A stretch of DNA of 64,000 nucleotides from Acidobacteriota bacterium (GTDB taxonomy: Bacteria; Acidobacteriota; Terriglobia; Acidiferrales; UBA7541). A program made the translations under genes and the position numbers. Positions 1-9,644 of this stretch are shown in pieces. Numbering within the stretch: position 1 is the stretch's first letter; every line of letters starts with the position of its first letter. The stretch covers positions 1 to 64,000 of the forward strand of contig QHYK01000086.1 of NCBI GenBank assembly GCA_003224085.1, read 5' to 3'. Below the pieces are notes generated by a model, which searched no databases, was not told the DNA's origin, and worked only from the letters and a program-made list of their open reading frames with translations.

Positions 1-1071
1 CTTCGCCTCCGCGATTGGCAACGTGCGCAGGATCTAGTGCGCAAATGGGAGGCAGAGGGCGAGCGAGTTGAGAAGCCGAAGCCCCTAACGGTTAAAGAAG
101 TCTGCGAAAAGTTTGAGGCTGACGCTGAAGCTCGGAATCTGCGCGAGCCGACGCTCTACAAATACCGCCTGCTCTTTCGTCAGTTGCAGGATTTCGCGGC
201 CCTGTATGGGCTCCCATGCATCGCGGACTTTGACATAGACTGGGTACGCCGATTCCGTGCCTCCTGGAAGAACAAAAATATTTCGGCGCGCAAAAAACTC
301 GAAGCGTTCCGTGCTTTCTTTCGATTTGTGCATGAGAGCGGTTGGACTCCCACGAATCCGGCAAGCCATCTGAAAGCGCCAAGGATCACCGAGCCGCCGA
401 CAGCGCCATTCACGAGGGAAGAGGTTGCAAGCATCCTGAATGCTTGCGACATCTATCCAGACAAGGCAAACGCGGTGCGTTTGCGTGCGTTGGTTTTTCT
501 CCTCCGCTATAGCGGGCTGCGAATCCGCGACGCGGTCACGCTCAGCCGGAATCGTATCCAGGACGACAAGCTTTTCTTGTACACGGCGAAGACAGGCACC
601 ACGGTTTATTGCCCGCTCCCTCCATTCGTTGTAAAGGCTCTCGACGCCATTCCTGCTAGCACTTATTTCTTCTGGACCGGACTATCGAAACCGAAGAGCG
701 CGGTGGGGGATTGGCAGCGCAGTTTGAAGCGGCTCCCCATCTTGGCTGGAGTGCCGGATGGGCACGCTCATCGCTTCCGCGACTCGTTCTCTGTGGAACT
801 TCTGCTTGCGGGTGTGCCGATTGAACGCGTTTCAATTCTGTTGGGTCATCAAAGTGTGCGCATTACCGAGAAGCATTACGCACCGTGGGTTCGGGCACGG
901 CCGGAGCAACTGGAGGCCGATAAATCAAGAACAAAGAATGGTGGAGGCGGGGGGAGTCGAACCCCCGTCCGAAAAGCGCAACGGCCCGAAGCCTACATGC
1001 TTAGCTCAGTTCGCTTGGGTTCGCCAGTCGCGGTCAGAATGAGCAAGAAACGCAGCCGGCTAGTCCGATAA
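1..1071 (+). CDS. Tyrosine recombinase/integrase (5' end outside window; 3' end overlaps tmRNA antisense)
   Basis: Catalytic-domain motifs: R in 'LLRYSGLRIRDAVTL', 'HAHRFRDSFSVELLLAGV', 'LLGHQSVRITEKHYAPW' (R..HxxR..H/Y). Frame is open from base 1, so the ORF-track start at 37 is probably not the true start. Confidence 0.9.
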   Translation, partial: LRLRDWQRAQDLVRKWEAEGERVEKPKPLTVKEVCEKFEADAEARNLREPTLYKYRLLFRQLQDFAALYGLPCIADFDIDWVRRFRASWKNKNISARKKLEAFRAFFRFVHESGWTPTNPASHLKAPRITEPPTAPFTREEVASILNACDIYPDKANAVRLRALVFLLRYSGLRIRDAVTLSRNRIQDDKLFLYTAKTGTTVYCPLPPFVVKALDAIPASTYFFWTGLSKPKSAVGDWQRSLKRLPILAGVPDGHAHRFRDSFSVELLLAGVPIERVSILLGHQSVRITEKHYAPWVRARPEQLEADKSRTKNGGGGGSRTPVRKAQRPEAYMLSSVRLGSPVAVRMSKKRSRLVR

Positions 1072-1291
1072 ATCTCGCCCGAACCTTACGGACCGAAAGG
1101 TTCGGGCCAGCTCACTGTGCGACGCCTCTTGCCGGGCCCGTGAGCAAAGCCCAGGGAGACGTGCGCCTAATTAATTAGGCGGCAAGTGCCAAGTTGTTGT
1201 TGGCAGTTCTAGTTTTCCACCAAGTTACGGGCAGGTGGCTCCCGGCATGCCTTCGGGTCGCGACAGCTTCCGTCGAAACCGTGTCGCCCCC
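939..1291 (-). ncRNA. ssrA: tmRNA (transfer-messenger RNA)
   Basis: Minus strand begins GGGGGCGACACGGTTTCGACGG and ends GGACGGGGGTTCGACTCCCCCCGCCTCCACCA. Acceptor ends pair (GGGGGCG/CGCCUCC); internal tag ORF GCC AAC AAC AAC TTG GCA CTT GCC GCC TAA = ANNNLALAA*. Confidence 0.95.
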
Positions 1292-1298
1292 TTCCTTA

Positions 1299-1304
1299 AT
1301 TATA
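1299..1304 (-). promoter_or_regulatory. Putative sigma70 -10 box of tmRNA (extended -10 TGGTATAAT)
   Basis: TATAAT on minus strand 7 nt before the inferred tmRNA 5' end, preceded by TGG; no good -35. Confidence 0.6.
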
Positions 1305-1516
1305 CCACCTATGCAAAATACGGTTTCCAGGGCCTGCCCGCCATTGCGTACATCTCCGATCTCCGACCTGATCTCCGAATGATTGCCGTCGATCATACGG
1401 GCTTAAAGATAAGCAACAATTAAGCACACCCCTCCGGCTACTCCGTTGACTCAAAACCGACTAGCCTCGAAAATGCCAGGGTGGGGATTCGCAGGCCCAA
1501 AAGCGTCTAAACCGAT

Positions 1517-2299
1517 ATGGCACAAGAACTCAATCCTGTCGAACAGGCCATTGCTCGCGCGCTTCGCGATAACCTCGAGCGCATCAAACGCACTTCGGAC
1601 GAGCTTCATCACGCCGTCAACGACGTAGTTTCTGCCTGCGCCAGCAATAAGCCCACCAATGCGCTGCCACCACTTCTTCGGGCACAGACTTCGGCCGCTG
1701 CTCTGACGGCCACCCTGGAAGTCTTGTCCAGGTTTGTCGCCTTATCGCTTCAGACCGGCCCGCGCTCCCCTCTGGAAGCCCAGATTACGGATTTGGTTGG
1801 TAGAGCCGCGCCCGAGCCGCCTCCCGCTCGGCAGCGCCCGGGGCCTTCTTCGCCAACACCTATGGGTTCAAAAGCTGTGCCGGCGCCCAAAATTCAGCCG
1901 CCTCCTGCCCCATCTTTTGAAGAAGAAGAGACAGAACTGGAGTTGGTTGAGCCTAGCGCTGCTGGCAGCGACGAATTCGGGGAAGAATTCGACATCAACC
2001 GCCTCTCGCCGGAAGAACAGGAATTACACCGCCGCGCCAATCGCGTTGCCAAAGTTTCGATGCAAGACATCAAGATGCTCCGGCCGGAGCAAGTCCGGCT
2101 GGGCCGCGAAAATAGAGACATCTGCATCCGATTGAAAGACGACATTGAAAAAGCTCACCGAGAATACGATCGCCGCTTCAAGCCCATCATGGACCACCCG
2201 GTGGACTATTTTTATCGCTGGATGGTGGAAATCCTCGCCGATGGCGATGCCCACGCCCTGGGTGAATATCCTTATTCGACACCGGCGCGCCATCATTAG
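1517..2299 (+). CDS. Hypothetical protein with Pro-rich linker and charged C-terminal region
   Basis: 260-aa ORF; C-term 'RRANRVAKVSMQDIKMLRPEQVRLGRENRDICIRLKDDIEKAHREYDRRF' resembles tails found in deltaproteobacterial/acidobacterial regulator-like proteins. Confidence 0.7.
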   Translation: MAQELNPVEQAIARALRDNLERIKRTSDELHHAVNDVVSACASNKPTNALPPLLRAQTSAAALTATLEVLSRFVALSLQTGPRSPLEAQITDLVGRAAPEPPPARQRPGPSSPTPMGSKAVPAPKIQPPPAPSFEEEETELELVEPSAAGSDEFGEEFDINRLSPEEQELHRRANRVAKVSMQDIKMLRPEQVRLGRENRDICIRLKDDIEKAHREYDRRFKPIMDHPVDYFYRWMVEILADGDAHALGEYPYSTPARHH

Positions 2300-2360
2300 G
2301 CACAAAAGCATCCATTGGTTTTGTGGCGGGCCAAGGGATGCCGTAAAATTGGGCGTTCCC

Positions 2361-4658
2361 ATGATTCAATCGCTGACTAGGTTAATGCTTGCGTTCGTCC
2401 TGTCGTTCGGCGGCTTCGCTGACCTTTTTGCGCAGCCCACACAGCACAGGCACAAGTCGAAAAAGCTGCCTGCGCCGCCGTGCCGCGCCGGCTGCAAACC
2501 GGAAACCGAAGCGCCGCGAGTTGCTGTGGACACTCCAGAGGACGACGCGGCGCAAAAAGAACTTGCTGAGCTTGCCCGTGATCTTCGCAATGGCATACCA
2601 GCGGCATACGCAAAGCTTTCCGCCTTCGCCTCGAAAAACCCAACGAATGTCTGGGGGGGGCGGGCGGCACTGGCTTTGGGTTACGAAGACTTTTCCAAGA
2701 AGCGCATGGCGCAGGCCCTAGGCTGGCTGCTGAAGGCACAGAATGACACGCTCCTTCGCGAATACGCTTTGTATTGGACCGCGCAAGCCCAATTCAATCT
2801 GGGGCGCGCCGCAGAAGCCTACAAGGTTCTTCAAACTCTCCAGCACGACTATCCGAACACCGCCTTGCGCGAGCAAGCGCTGCAGTCTTTCGCTCCAGCT
2901 GCGGTTCAGACCGGCCACGCGCAGGAAGCCATTGATGCCCTCAACGCTTACGCCGGCACTTCCTCCAAGCCGGAACTGTTGATCGAGCGCGCTCGCGCTT
3001 ATCAAGCAACGCATCAGCTTCCCCGCGCCGCTAAGGATTATCAGACCATCTCTTATAAATTCCCGCTCGCCGACGAAGCCAAGCCTGCCGACGCCGCTCT
3101 CACTCCGATCATGCACGCGCTGGGGAAGGAATATTCGTATCCCGGCGTCGAGACGCAGGAACAGCGCGCGCAGATTTTCTACGACGCTCACAAGTGGCGG
3201 GAGGCGCGCACGGAGTTTGAGAAGCTGCTCAACATGCTCAAGGACCCGGCGAATCCCGTGCGGCAGCGTGCGCAGCTTCGCGTCGTGGAGTGCAGGGTGC
3301 AGCCAAAAGGCTCTCCTTCGCTGATTGCAGCGTTGAAGACTCCGGATCTGGACGTTGACGCCGAACGCCTCTACGCGCTGTCTCAGGCATACCGCACGGC
3401 GAAAAAAGAAACCGAGATGTTCAATGCGCTGAATGCCCTCGCCCAAACTTATCCCGTCAGCAAATGGAATGAAGACGGCTTGATGGCAGCAGGGAACTAC
3501 CATTGGGTGGAATTGGAACGCGAGAAAGCCGCAGATGCCTACCAGCGTGTCCTTGATTCCTTTCCCAGTGGCAGGCACGCGTACAACTGCGAATGGCGCA
3601 TTGCCTGGGTGTCCTACTTGGATCATCGGCCTGATGCCGACGATCGCTTGACCAATTTTATTTTGAAGTACCCCACGTCTTCGAACGCCGTCGACGCGCT
3701 TTACTGGCTCGGCCGAAGTTCGGAACGCGCGGGGAATGTTTCGCACGCGCGCAGCTTTTACAACAAAGCCGTTGAGCGCTTCCCGCAAACGTACTTTGGC
3801 ATTGCCGCCGCGGCTCGACTCGCCAAACTGGGTCCCGGGGAGGAGAACCCGGCAGAATTTTTGGATAAAATTCCGCCCGCGCCTCCGCTTCGTCCTTTCG
3901 ACGAACCGATTCCCGTGGCCGCCGAGGAGCGCTGGGAGCGTGCGCAGGCCCTTCGCTCCATCGGGTTTGACTCTTCCGCGGAGCAGGAACTGAAGAACGC
4001 CTACTTCGCCACGCCTTCCCCGCGTTTTCTTTTGGAAGCTGCGCAAGCGGCCTTCGACCAGGGTCATTTCGGTGCAGGCATGGCGTATGCGCGTGCCATT
4101 GTTCCCAACACGGATGCCCGCAAGTTCAATGAAGTCCCTGTCGAATTATGGAAAGCGCTTTTCCCCTTGCCCTACGAAGCGGCTCTGCGGCGCGAAGCCG
4201 CCAAAAATGATTTTGACCCGATGTTTGCTGCGGGCCTGATTCGCCAAGAATCGACTTTCCAACCCGACGCGGTTTCCAAAAAGGATGCGATTGGTTTAAT
4301 GCAAGTGCTTCCGAAAACCGGGAGGCTCCTTGCTCGCCAAATCAAAGTGCGCTATGTGAAAAACAAACTCTTCGATCCAGACTACAACATTGAACTCGGG
4401 ATGGTGTACATCGCAAACCTCGTGCAACAATTTGGCTCGCCCGAAGCGGCCGCCGCCGCTTACAACGCTGGAGAAGACCGCATCTCTGCCTGGAAATCCG
4501 AGCGCAATTACGAGGAAATTCCCGAACTCGTCGAATCCATTCCTTTCACCGAAACTCGCGAATACGTGCAAATCGTCTTGCGAAACGCCCAACTCTACCG
4601 GATGATTTATGGGCAGCCCACTGTGGCTATGCAAGCGTCCACAGGTCACGCGCGCTGA
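2361..4658 (+). CDS. Soluble lytic murein transglycosylase-like protein (TPR-like repeats plus SLT domain)
   Basis: Signal peptide from Met 2361; C-term SLT motifs 'AAGLIRQESTFQPDAVSKKDAIGLMQVLPKTGRLLA', 'NIELGMVYIANLVQQFGSPEAAAAAYNAGEDRISAW'. Confidence 0.9.
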   Translation: MIQSLTRLMLAFVLSFGGFADLFAQPTQHRHKSKKLPAPPCRAGCKPETEAPRVAVDTPEDDAAQKELAELARDLRNGIPAAYAKLSAFASKNPTNVWGGRAALALGYEDFSKKRMAQALGWLLKAQNDTLLREYALYWTAQAQFNLGRAAEAYKVLQTLQHDYPNTALREQALQSFAPAAVQTGHAQEAIDALNAYAGTSSKPELLIERARAYQATHQLPRAAKDYQTISYKFPLADEAKPADAALTPIMHALGKEYSYPGVETQEQRAQIFYDAHKWREARTEFEKLLNMLKDPANPVRQRAQLRVVECRVQPKGSPSLIAALKTPDLDVDAERLYALSQAYRTAKKETEMFNALNALAQTYPVSKWNEDGLMAAGNYHWVELEREKAADAYQRVLDSFPSGRHAYNCEWRIAWVSYLDHRPDADDRLTNFILKYPTSSNAVDALYWLGRSSERAGNVSHARSFYNKAVERFPQTYFGIAAAARLAKLGPGEENPAEFLDKIPPAPPLRPFDEPIPVAAEERWERAQALRSIGFDSSAEQELKNAYFATPSPRFLLEAAQAAFDQGHFGAGMAYARAIVPNTDARKFNEVPVELWKALFPLPYEAALRREAAKNDFDPMFAAGLIRQESTFQPDAVSKKDAIGLMQVLPKTGRLLARQIKVRYVKNKLFDPDYNIELGMVYIANLVQQFGSPEAAAAAYNAGEDRISAWKSERNYEEIPELVESIPFTETREYVQIVLRNAQLYRMIYGQPTVAMQASTGHAR

Positions 4659-4739
4659 AACTGGCATAAAGAAGTTCGTGTAGGGGCACGAGAGGTCGTG
4701 CCCTTGCTCTTTTGAATGCGTATTTTCTCGGAAGGTGCA

Positions 4740-5960
4740 ATGAGCGCCCCTGATTCAACGATGGCTCAAATCTCGCGCCGGATGCTCTCTGCGAAAGCCG
4801 AGCAATTTACGGAATCCGTGATACGCGAAATGACCCGCCTTGCGATGAAGCATCACGCGGTAAACCTCTCCCAAGGCTTTCCCGATTTTGCCGCTCCCGA
4901 AGAAATCAAAGAAGCCGCGCGCCAAGCCATCGCCGACGACATCAATCAGTACGCAATTACCTGGGGCGCTAAGCCGCTGCGCGACGCCGTCGTGGAAAAA
5001 TTCGCACGCACCCAAGGCGTCCAATACGATCCCGAGCGCGAAATCACCGTCTGCTGCGGCTCGACCGAAGCGATGATGTCCGCTATGATGGCCATCATCA
5101 ATCCGGGCGACGAAATCGTCGTGTTCGAACCGTTCTACGAGAATTACGGTCCGGACGCGATTTTGAGTGGCGCCAGTCCGCGCTTCGTCAAGCTGCGCGC
5201 GCCCGATTGGACGTTCGACGAAAAAGAGCTCTCCTCTGCCTTTGGCCCATATACCAAAGCCATCATTCTCAATACGCCCAACAATCCCACCGGCAAAGTC
5301 TTCACTCGCGCCGAACTCGAATTCATCCGTGACCTCTGCGTCCGCTGGAACGCCTACTGCATCACCGACGAAATTTACGAGCACATCCTTTACGACGGGG
5401 CGAAGCATATTTCCATGGCCGCCATCGAGGGCATGCGCGACCGCACCATCGTCATCAACGGCCTTTCAAAAACTTACAGCGTCACCGGATGGCGCGTCGG
5501 CTGGGTCCTCGCTCCTCCGGGACCCACACAGCCCATTCGAAAGGTTCACGATTTCCTGACCGTCGGCGCGGCCGCCCCGCTTCAGCAGGCCGGTTCCATC
5601 GCGTTGCATTTCCCGCAGAGTTATTACAACCAACTCGCGGCCTCTTACACAGCGAAGCGCGAACGCATTCTGAAGATTCTTACCGCCGCTGGATTCACGG
5701 TCTTCAAACCGCGCGGCGCCTACTACGTCATGACCGACATTTCGCGTTTTCCCGATCCTGACTCCGTCAAGTTTCCTGCGGACACCAAGGACGTGCGCTT
5801 CGCCAAATACCTCGTCGAGAAAATCGGCGTGGCTGTCGTTCCCGGATCCAGCTTTTACAACGATCCTCGCGATGGAGCTTCGCAAGTTCGCTTCACTTTC
5901 TGCAAAAAAGAAGAGACCCTCGCCGCCGCTGAGCAGCGTCTCTCCAAGCTCCACGCATAA
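4740..5960 (+). CDS. Pyridoxal-phosphate aminotransferase class I/II
   Basis: 'NLSQGFPDFAAPEEIKEAA', 'NTPNNPTGKVFTRAEL', 'GLSKTYSVTGWRVGW' PLP-lysine motif. Start could be 4716 or 4740. Confidence 0.9.
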   Translation: MSAPDSTMAQISRRMLSAKAEQFTESVIREMTRLAMKHHAVNLSQGFPDFAAPEEIKEAARQAIADDINQYAITWGAKPLRDAVVEKFARTQGVQYDPEREITVCCGSTEAMMSAMMAIINPGDEIVVFEPFYENYGPDAILSGASPRFVKLRAPDWTFDEKELSSAFGPYTKAIILNTPNNPTGKVFTRAELEFIRDLCVRWNAYCITDEIYEHILYDGAKHISMAAIEGMRDRTIVINGLSKTYSVTGWRVGWVLAPPGPTQPIRKVHDFLTVGAAAPLQQAGSIALHFPQSYYNQLAASYTAKRERILKILTAAGFTVFKPRGAYYVMTDISRFPDPDSVKFPADTKDVRFAKYLVEKIGVAVVPGSSFYNDPRDGASQVRFTFCKKEETLAAAEQRLSKLHA

Positions 5961-6100
5961 CCGGACTCTTGCTCGTGAGACGCCGCAGAAATGAGTCGCA
6001 GCCTTGCCGCTTTCCTGACTTTTAAACACAGTCGAGAGGATCCTGCGAGTTACGAGTTGCTGTAACAATGTGCTAGAATCTCGGCGTTAAATATCGACTT

Positions 6101-6508
6101 ATGAAACTGACTCTCATCCCGCCCAACACAAAACTGGAATCGAACGGCGAGGGCGCTCCGCTGGACATTTCGTCCAGCGCTACGCGAACCTTCCTGTGTT
6201 TTCTGACGGTAACTGACCAAATCGAACAGGAATCGCTCGACGTTTGCATCTACGGTTCCCCTGACGGCCAAGCTTGGACCCCCAAACCGCTTCTCAAGCT
6301 TCCCCAGCAGTTCTATCGGGGGCAGACCAAAATGGTCCTCGACCTGTCCTTCCGCCCTAAAATCAAGTTCATTCGCGGTTCCTGGGAACTCAATCGCTGG
6401 GGAAGGGGAGCACCGCTGCCGATGTTTGTCGTCGGTTTGGAACTGACGGAAGTCCCCGCGATGTCCCGTGAAACGCCCTCCAAGGCAGCCTCGGTTGCGG
6501 CCCGTTGA
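6101..6508 (+). CDS. Hypothetical protein
   Basis: 135-aa ORF with coherent composition; no recognised domain. Confidence 0.6.
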   Translation: MKLTLIPPNTKLESNGEGAPLDISSSATRTFLCFLTVTDQIEQESLDVCIYGSPDGQAWTPKPLLKLPQQFYRGQTKMVLDLSFRPKIKFIRGSWELNRWGRGAPLPMFVVGLELTEVPAMSRETPSKAASVAAR

Positions 6509-6817
6509 GGGGGTAGCTCTAGAGTTACGTCCAACTTTAAGTATCGGGTCGGTATATCCGCATTACAAACAAAGACTAATGTGCCTAAAAGGTGTGTAAA
6601 TTTCGGGCATTCCTAAGCTTCCAGGGCTTTTAGGGGTAGGAGACTGACGGTCGGTTGCCCTGTGGTGGTTAGCCTCCTACCCCGCGAGTGGTCTTACTCA
6701 TATAGACGATTTCAACCCCAAAATAGTTTCCTGCAACCTGCAAAATTCTGGACTTGCCCTCCCGCCTTTAAGCGGCGGTGTGGGCGAGCCAACTTCTCAG
6801 TCCGCAGCTTGTCAGGG

Positions 6818-8236
6818 CTATGCTCCCAGCGAAACCGTATCCAAATAGCGCGCCACTGCTGCTTTCCAGGCAAATTTCTGCCGAATGGCCGCCTGGAGCG
6901 CCTGCGCCGCAACTGGTTCGCCGTGTGTCAAATAGGTCTGCTTTGGGGGTGTCGGTAACCCGGACAGCCAGCGCAGCAGTTCGCTCTTTCCCGCGTGCGC
7001 TGAAAACTGGCCCATTTCGACAATCTCCGCGCAAACTGGCACCGTCTCCCCGAACAAGTTCAGGGTCTTAGCTCCCTCTCGCAGCGCGCGGCCCCGCGTG
7101 CCTTCCGCCTGGAAGCCCGCCAGGATGATCGCATTCTTCGCATCCGGGAGCCGCAGCGCCAGGTGATGCAACACACGCCCGCCACTCACCATTCCGCTCG
7201 CACTGATGATAATGCACGGCGTTTTCACCTTGTTGATGGCCTTGGACTCCTCCGCCGTGCGCGTCAGGTGAAACTCATGCACGTTTAGCGGATCGCCTTT
7301 GCCGTCGCTGCTTTCTTCACGCGCAAATTCCAGGTCGTGGTCTTCCTTGTGCTTGATGTACAGGTCCGTCGCGCTTAGCGCCATGGGACTGTCCACGTAC
7401 ACCGCAATGCGCGGAATCCGCTGCTGATCTTCCAGCCGCCGCAGGTAGTACATGAACGTTTGCGTGCGACCGATAGCAAACGCTGGAATCACGATGGAGC
7501 CACCGCGCTTTACGACGCGGTTCACGATTTGCGCCAGCAGTCCTTCCGGGTCCCCGTCCTCGTGCTCGCGGTCTCCGTAGGTCGACTCGCAAATCAGCAC
7601 GTCCGCTTTGGACGGCGGCGTTGTGGGCTCTTTCAGGATCGGCTGGCCGTAGCGCCCGATGTCGCCCGAAAACACCACGACAGTTTTCTTCGCGCCTTCG
7701 CGAATCGCAAGTTCCAGGCTTGAAGAGCCGAGAATGTGCCCCGCATCGAACGACTCCACATGAAATTCGGGGCTGATGTCGAAGCCGCCACTTCGTGGCA
7801 TCGGCTTCAACAGTTTCAAGACCGGATCCACGTCCTCCGGTTCGTAGAGCGCGCGCGCTTCCTCGTGGTGATTGTATTTCTTGCGCTTCGCGCGCTCCGC
7901 GTCTTCTTCCTGCAGGTGCGCGGAGTCCTTCAACAGAATCTCCGTCAGTTCCATCGTCGCGGGGTTCGCAAAAATGGGCCCGCGATAGCCGTCCCGCGCC
8001 AGCACCGGCAGCCAGCCGGTGTGGTCCAGGTGCGCGTGCGTCAGGACCGCGTAGTCGATCGTCTTCGGGTCCACCGGCAGGGGCTTGAAGTTGCGCTCTT
8101 TCAACTCATTCGCCCCCTGGAAGAGCCCGCAGTCCACCAGCAGCTTCTTGCTTGCCGCGCCGGAGCCCGCCGTCTCCACCAAGTATTTCGACCCCGTAAC
8201 ACATCCCGCCGCGCCTAGAAAAGTGAGTTTCGCCAT
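6818..8236 (-). CDS. MBL-fold / beta-CASP RNA-metabolising hydrolase
   Basis: 'MAKLTFLGAAGCVTGSKYLVE', 'LTHAHLDHTGWLPVL', 'FSGDIGRYGQPIL', 'SASGMVSGGRVLHHL', 'AHAGKSELLRWL'. Confidence 0.92.
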   Translation of the reverse strand: MAKLTFLGAAGCVTGSKYLVETAGSGAASKKLLVDCGLFQGANELKERNFKPLPVDPKTIDYAVLTHAHLDHTGWLPVLARDGYRGPIFANPATMELTEILLKDSAHLQEEDAERAKRKKYNHHEEARALYEPEDVDPVLKLLKPMPRSGGFDISPEFHVESFDAGHILGSSSLELAIREGAKKTVVVFSGDIGRYGQPILKEPTTPPSKADVLICESTYGDREHEDGDPEGLLAQIVNRVVKRGGSIVIPAFAIGRTQTFMYYLRRLEDQQRIPRIAVYVDSPMALSATDLYIKHKEDHDLEFAREESSDGKGDPLNVHEFHLTRTAEESKAINKVKTPCIIISASGMVSGGRVLHHLALRLPDAKNAIILAGFQAEGTRGRALREGAKTLNLFGETVPVCAEIVEMGQFSAHAGKSELLRWLSGLPTPPKQTYLTHGEPVAAQALQAAIRQKFAWKAAVARYLDTVSLGA

Positions 8237-8380
8237 AGCTCTGTCATTCTACCGATTTCGCGTGGCACGTCTACTCGTTCCTCTTTTCTTCCCTTCGCGG
8301 TTATCGCTTTGAGGCGGACTGCGCGCATGGAAATTCTTTGCGAGCGGGTCAACATTCGACAAAAAAGACTCCCGCATGGG

Positions 8381-9388
8381 TCAGGGGAAGTCGTGGGAAG
8401 AGGAGATCCAGGCCAGCTCCCCGGAGAGGATTTTGCCGGAGGGGTCGGTGTCGATGAGGGCTTGGACGCGCAAGCCGGAGTCGCGGGAATAAGGGAAAGC
8501 GCGGAGGATAACGTGGAAGCCGGTCGAAGTTTGCTCGACGGTGGCTTTGGGGAAGCGCGCGAGTTGGAGGAACCGGCTGGCGACGGAGGAATTGCGGGCG
8601 GCGTCGAGAGCGGGAGTGGGTTCAGGCTTGTAGGTTGTGACGGCGGAGCCGGGGTCGAAGTCGGCGCCTGGGCCAACGGGGACTTCGACATCATGCAGGG
8701 CGCGCTCGGTTTCGACGATGCCGTGCCAGCGAAAAGGGGAGTTGGATTCGGCGAACGCCGCGACCTTGTGAGCCAATTCGCCGCGGTAAGTGCGGGATTC
8801 GAGAGCGGCGATAGCGTCACCGTGGAAAACGACGCGGACACCGAGATAGAGGATTAGAGCCACAGATGCGAGAGTCGCGCCGAGACGGCCGCGCGGGCCT
8901 TTGCGGCGGGCGCCGATTTCCTCGGTGACGAGACCGCTAAGGAGCGGGAGAAGGATGCCTGCGAGAAGAATTCCGAGGACCCAGAGGTCGAGCGAGGGGA
9001 GCCAATCCAGAGCAAAGCGGTGAGATGAGAAAGGCCAGAGGAGCTCAACGCCGGTGGTTTGGCAAAGATCCAGGATGGGGTGAAGGAGCGCTACGGCAAG
9101 GGCCGCAGCAAAAATCGTGGCGCGCGAGATTTGGCGTTCGGGATTCTTGGGCTTGAGGAAAAAAAATAGAACGGTGACGAGGAGACTGAACACGAGAGCG
9201 GCGAGCAGTGAGTGAAAGTAAGTGCGATGGAAAGAGAGATACGCGGAGGGACCGAAATAGGTGCTGCAGAGGTCCACATCAGCAGTTGTTCCGGCAAGGA
9301 CGACAGCGATGGTGGCCGAGCGAGAAAGGCGGGGGAAGGCGGCGCGTTGAAGAGTAAAAGAGGCCAGGGCGTGGGTGAGCGGATCCAT
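8381..9388 (-). CDS. Membrane metal-dependent hydrolase (YdjM / PF04307-like)
   Basis: 'MDPLTHALASFTLQRA', 'SFHRTYFHSLLAALVFS', 'LLHPILDLCQTTGVELLWPFSSHRF' with TM segments. Confidence 0.8.
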   Translation of the reverse strand: MDPLTHALASFTLQRAAFPRLSRSATIAVVLAGTTADVDLCSTYFGPSAYLSFHRTYFHSLLAALVFSLLVTVLFFFLKPKNPERQISRATIFAAALAVALLHPILDLCQTTGVELLWPFSSHRFALDWLPSLDLWVLGILLAGILLPLLSGLVTEEIGARRKGPRGRLGATLASVALILYLGVRVVFHGDAIAALESRTYRGELAHKVAAFAESNSPFRWHGIVETERALHDVEVPVGPGADFDPGSAVTTYKPEPTPALDAARNSSVASRFLQLARFPKATVEQTSTGFHVILRAFPYSRDSGLRVQALIDTDPSGKILSGELAWISSSHDFP

Positions 9389-9433
9389 AGCCGAGAAGTT
9401 ATCTCAGAACGCTGCATCGAGTCGCAAGTAAAA

Positions 9434-9632
9434 GCGGCGGCAAGCCGCCGCACTCCAAACGGACGGCCTCAGAAGGCCGTCCCTACACAGCCACAGACGC
9501 CGGTAAGATGCCGGCGCTGCAGAATGGGGCGCAGCCGTCCTGCGCCCCTACAAGAGGCTAGATTTCGCGGCCTCCAGTGCGGGGCGGGCGAGGGAAACGC
9601 CGGCCCCACATGTTGAAAAAAGTTCGCGGTCA
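9434..9632. repeat. Array of five consecutive hairpins in an intergenic region
   Basis: GCGGCGGcaaGCCGCCGC (9434-9451), GGACGGCCtcagaAGGCCGTCC (9461-9482), CGCCGGtaagatgCCGGCG (9498-9516), GGGGCGCAgccgtccTGCGCCCC (9526-9548), GGGGCGGGCGagggaaaCGCCGGCCCC (9581-9607), followed by GAAAAAAGTTCGCGG. Confidence 0.8.
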
Positions 9633-9644
9633 GTAAGCTGCAGC

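Noticed and set aside
2145-2360. Extended N-terminus of the transglycosylase ORF
   Set aside because: Overlaps the 3' end of the upstream gene in another frame; a signal peptide begins at the internal Met 2361.
2718-4067. 449-aa minus-strand ORF antisense to the transglycosylase
   Set aside because: Shadow ORF from GC-biased third positions; no recognisable domain, and the plus strand has clear SLT/TPR-like homology.
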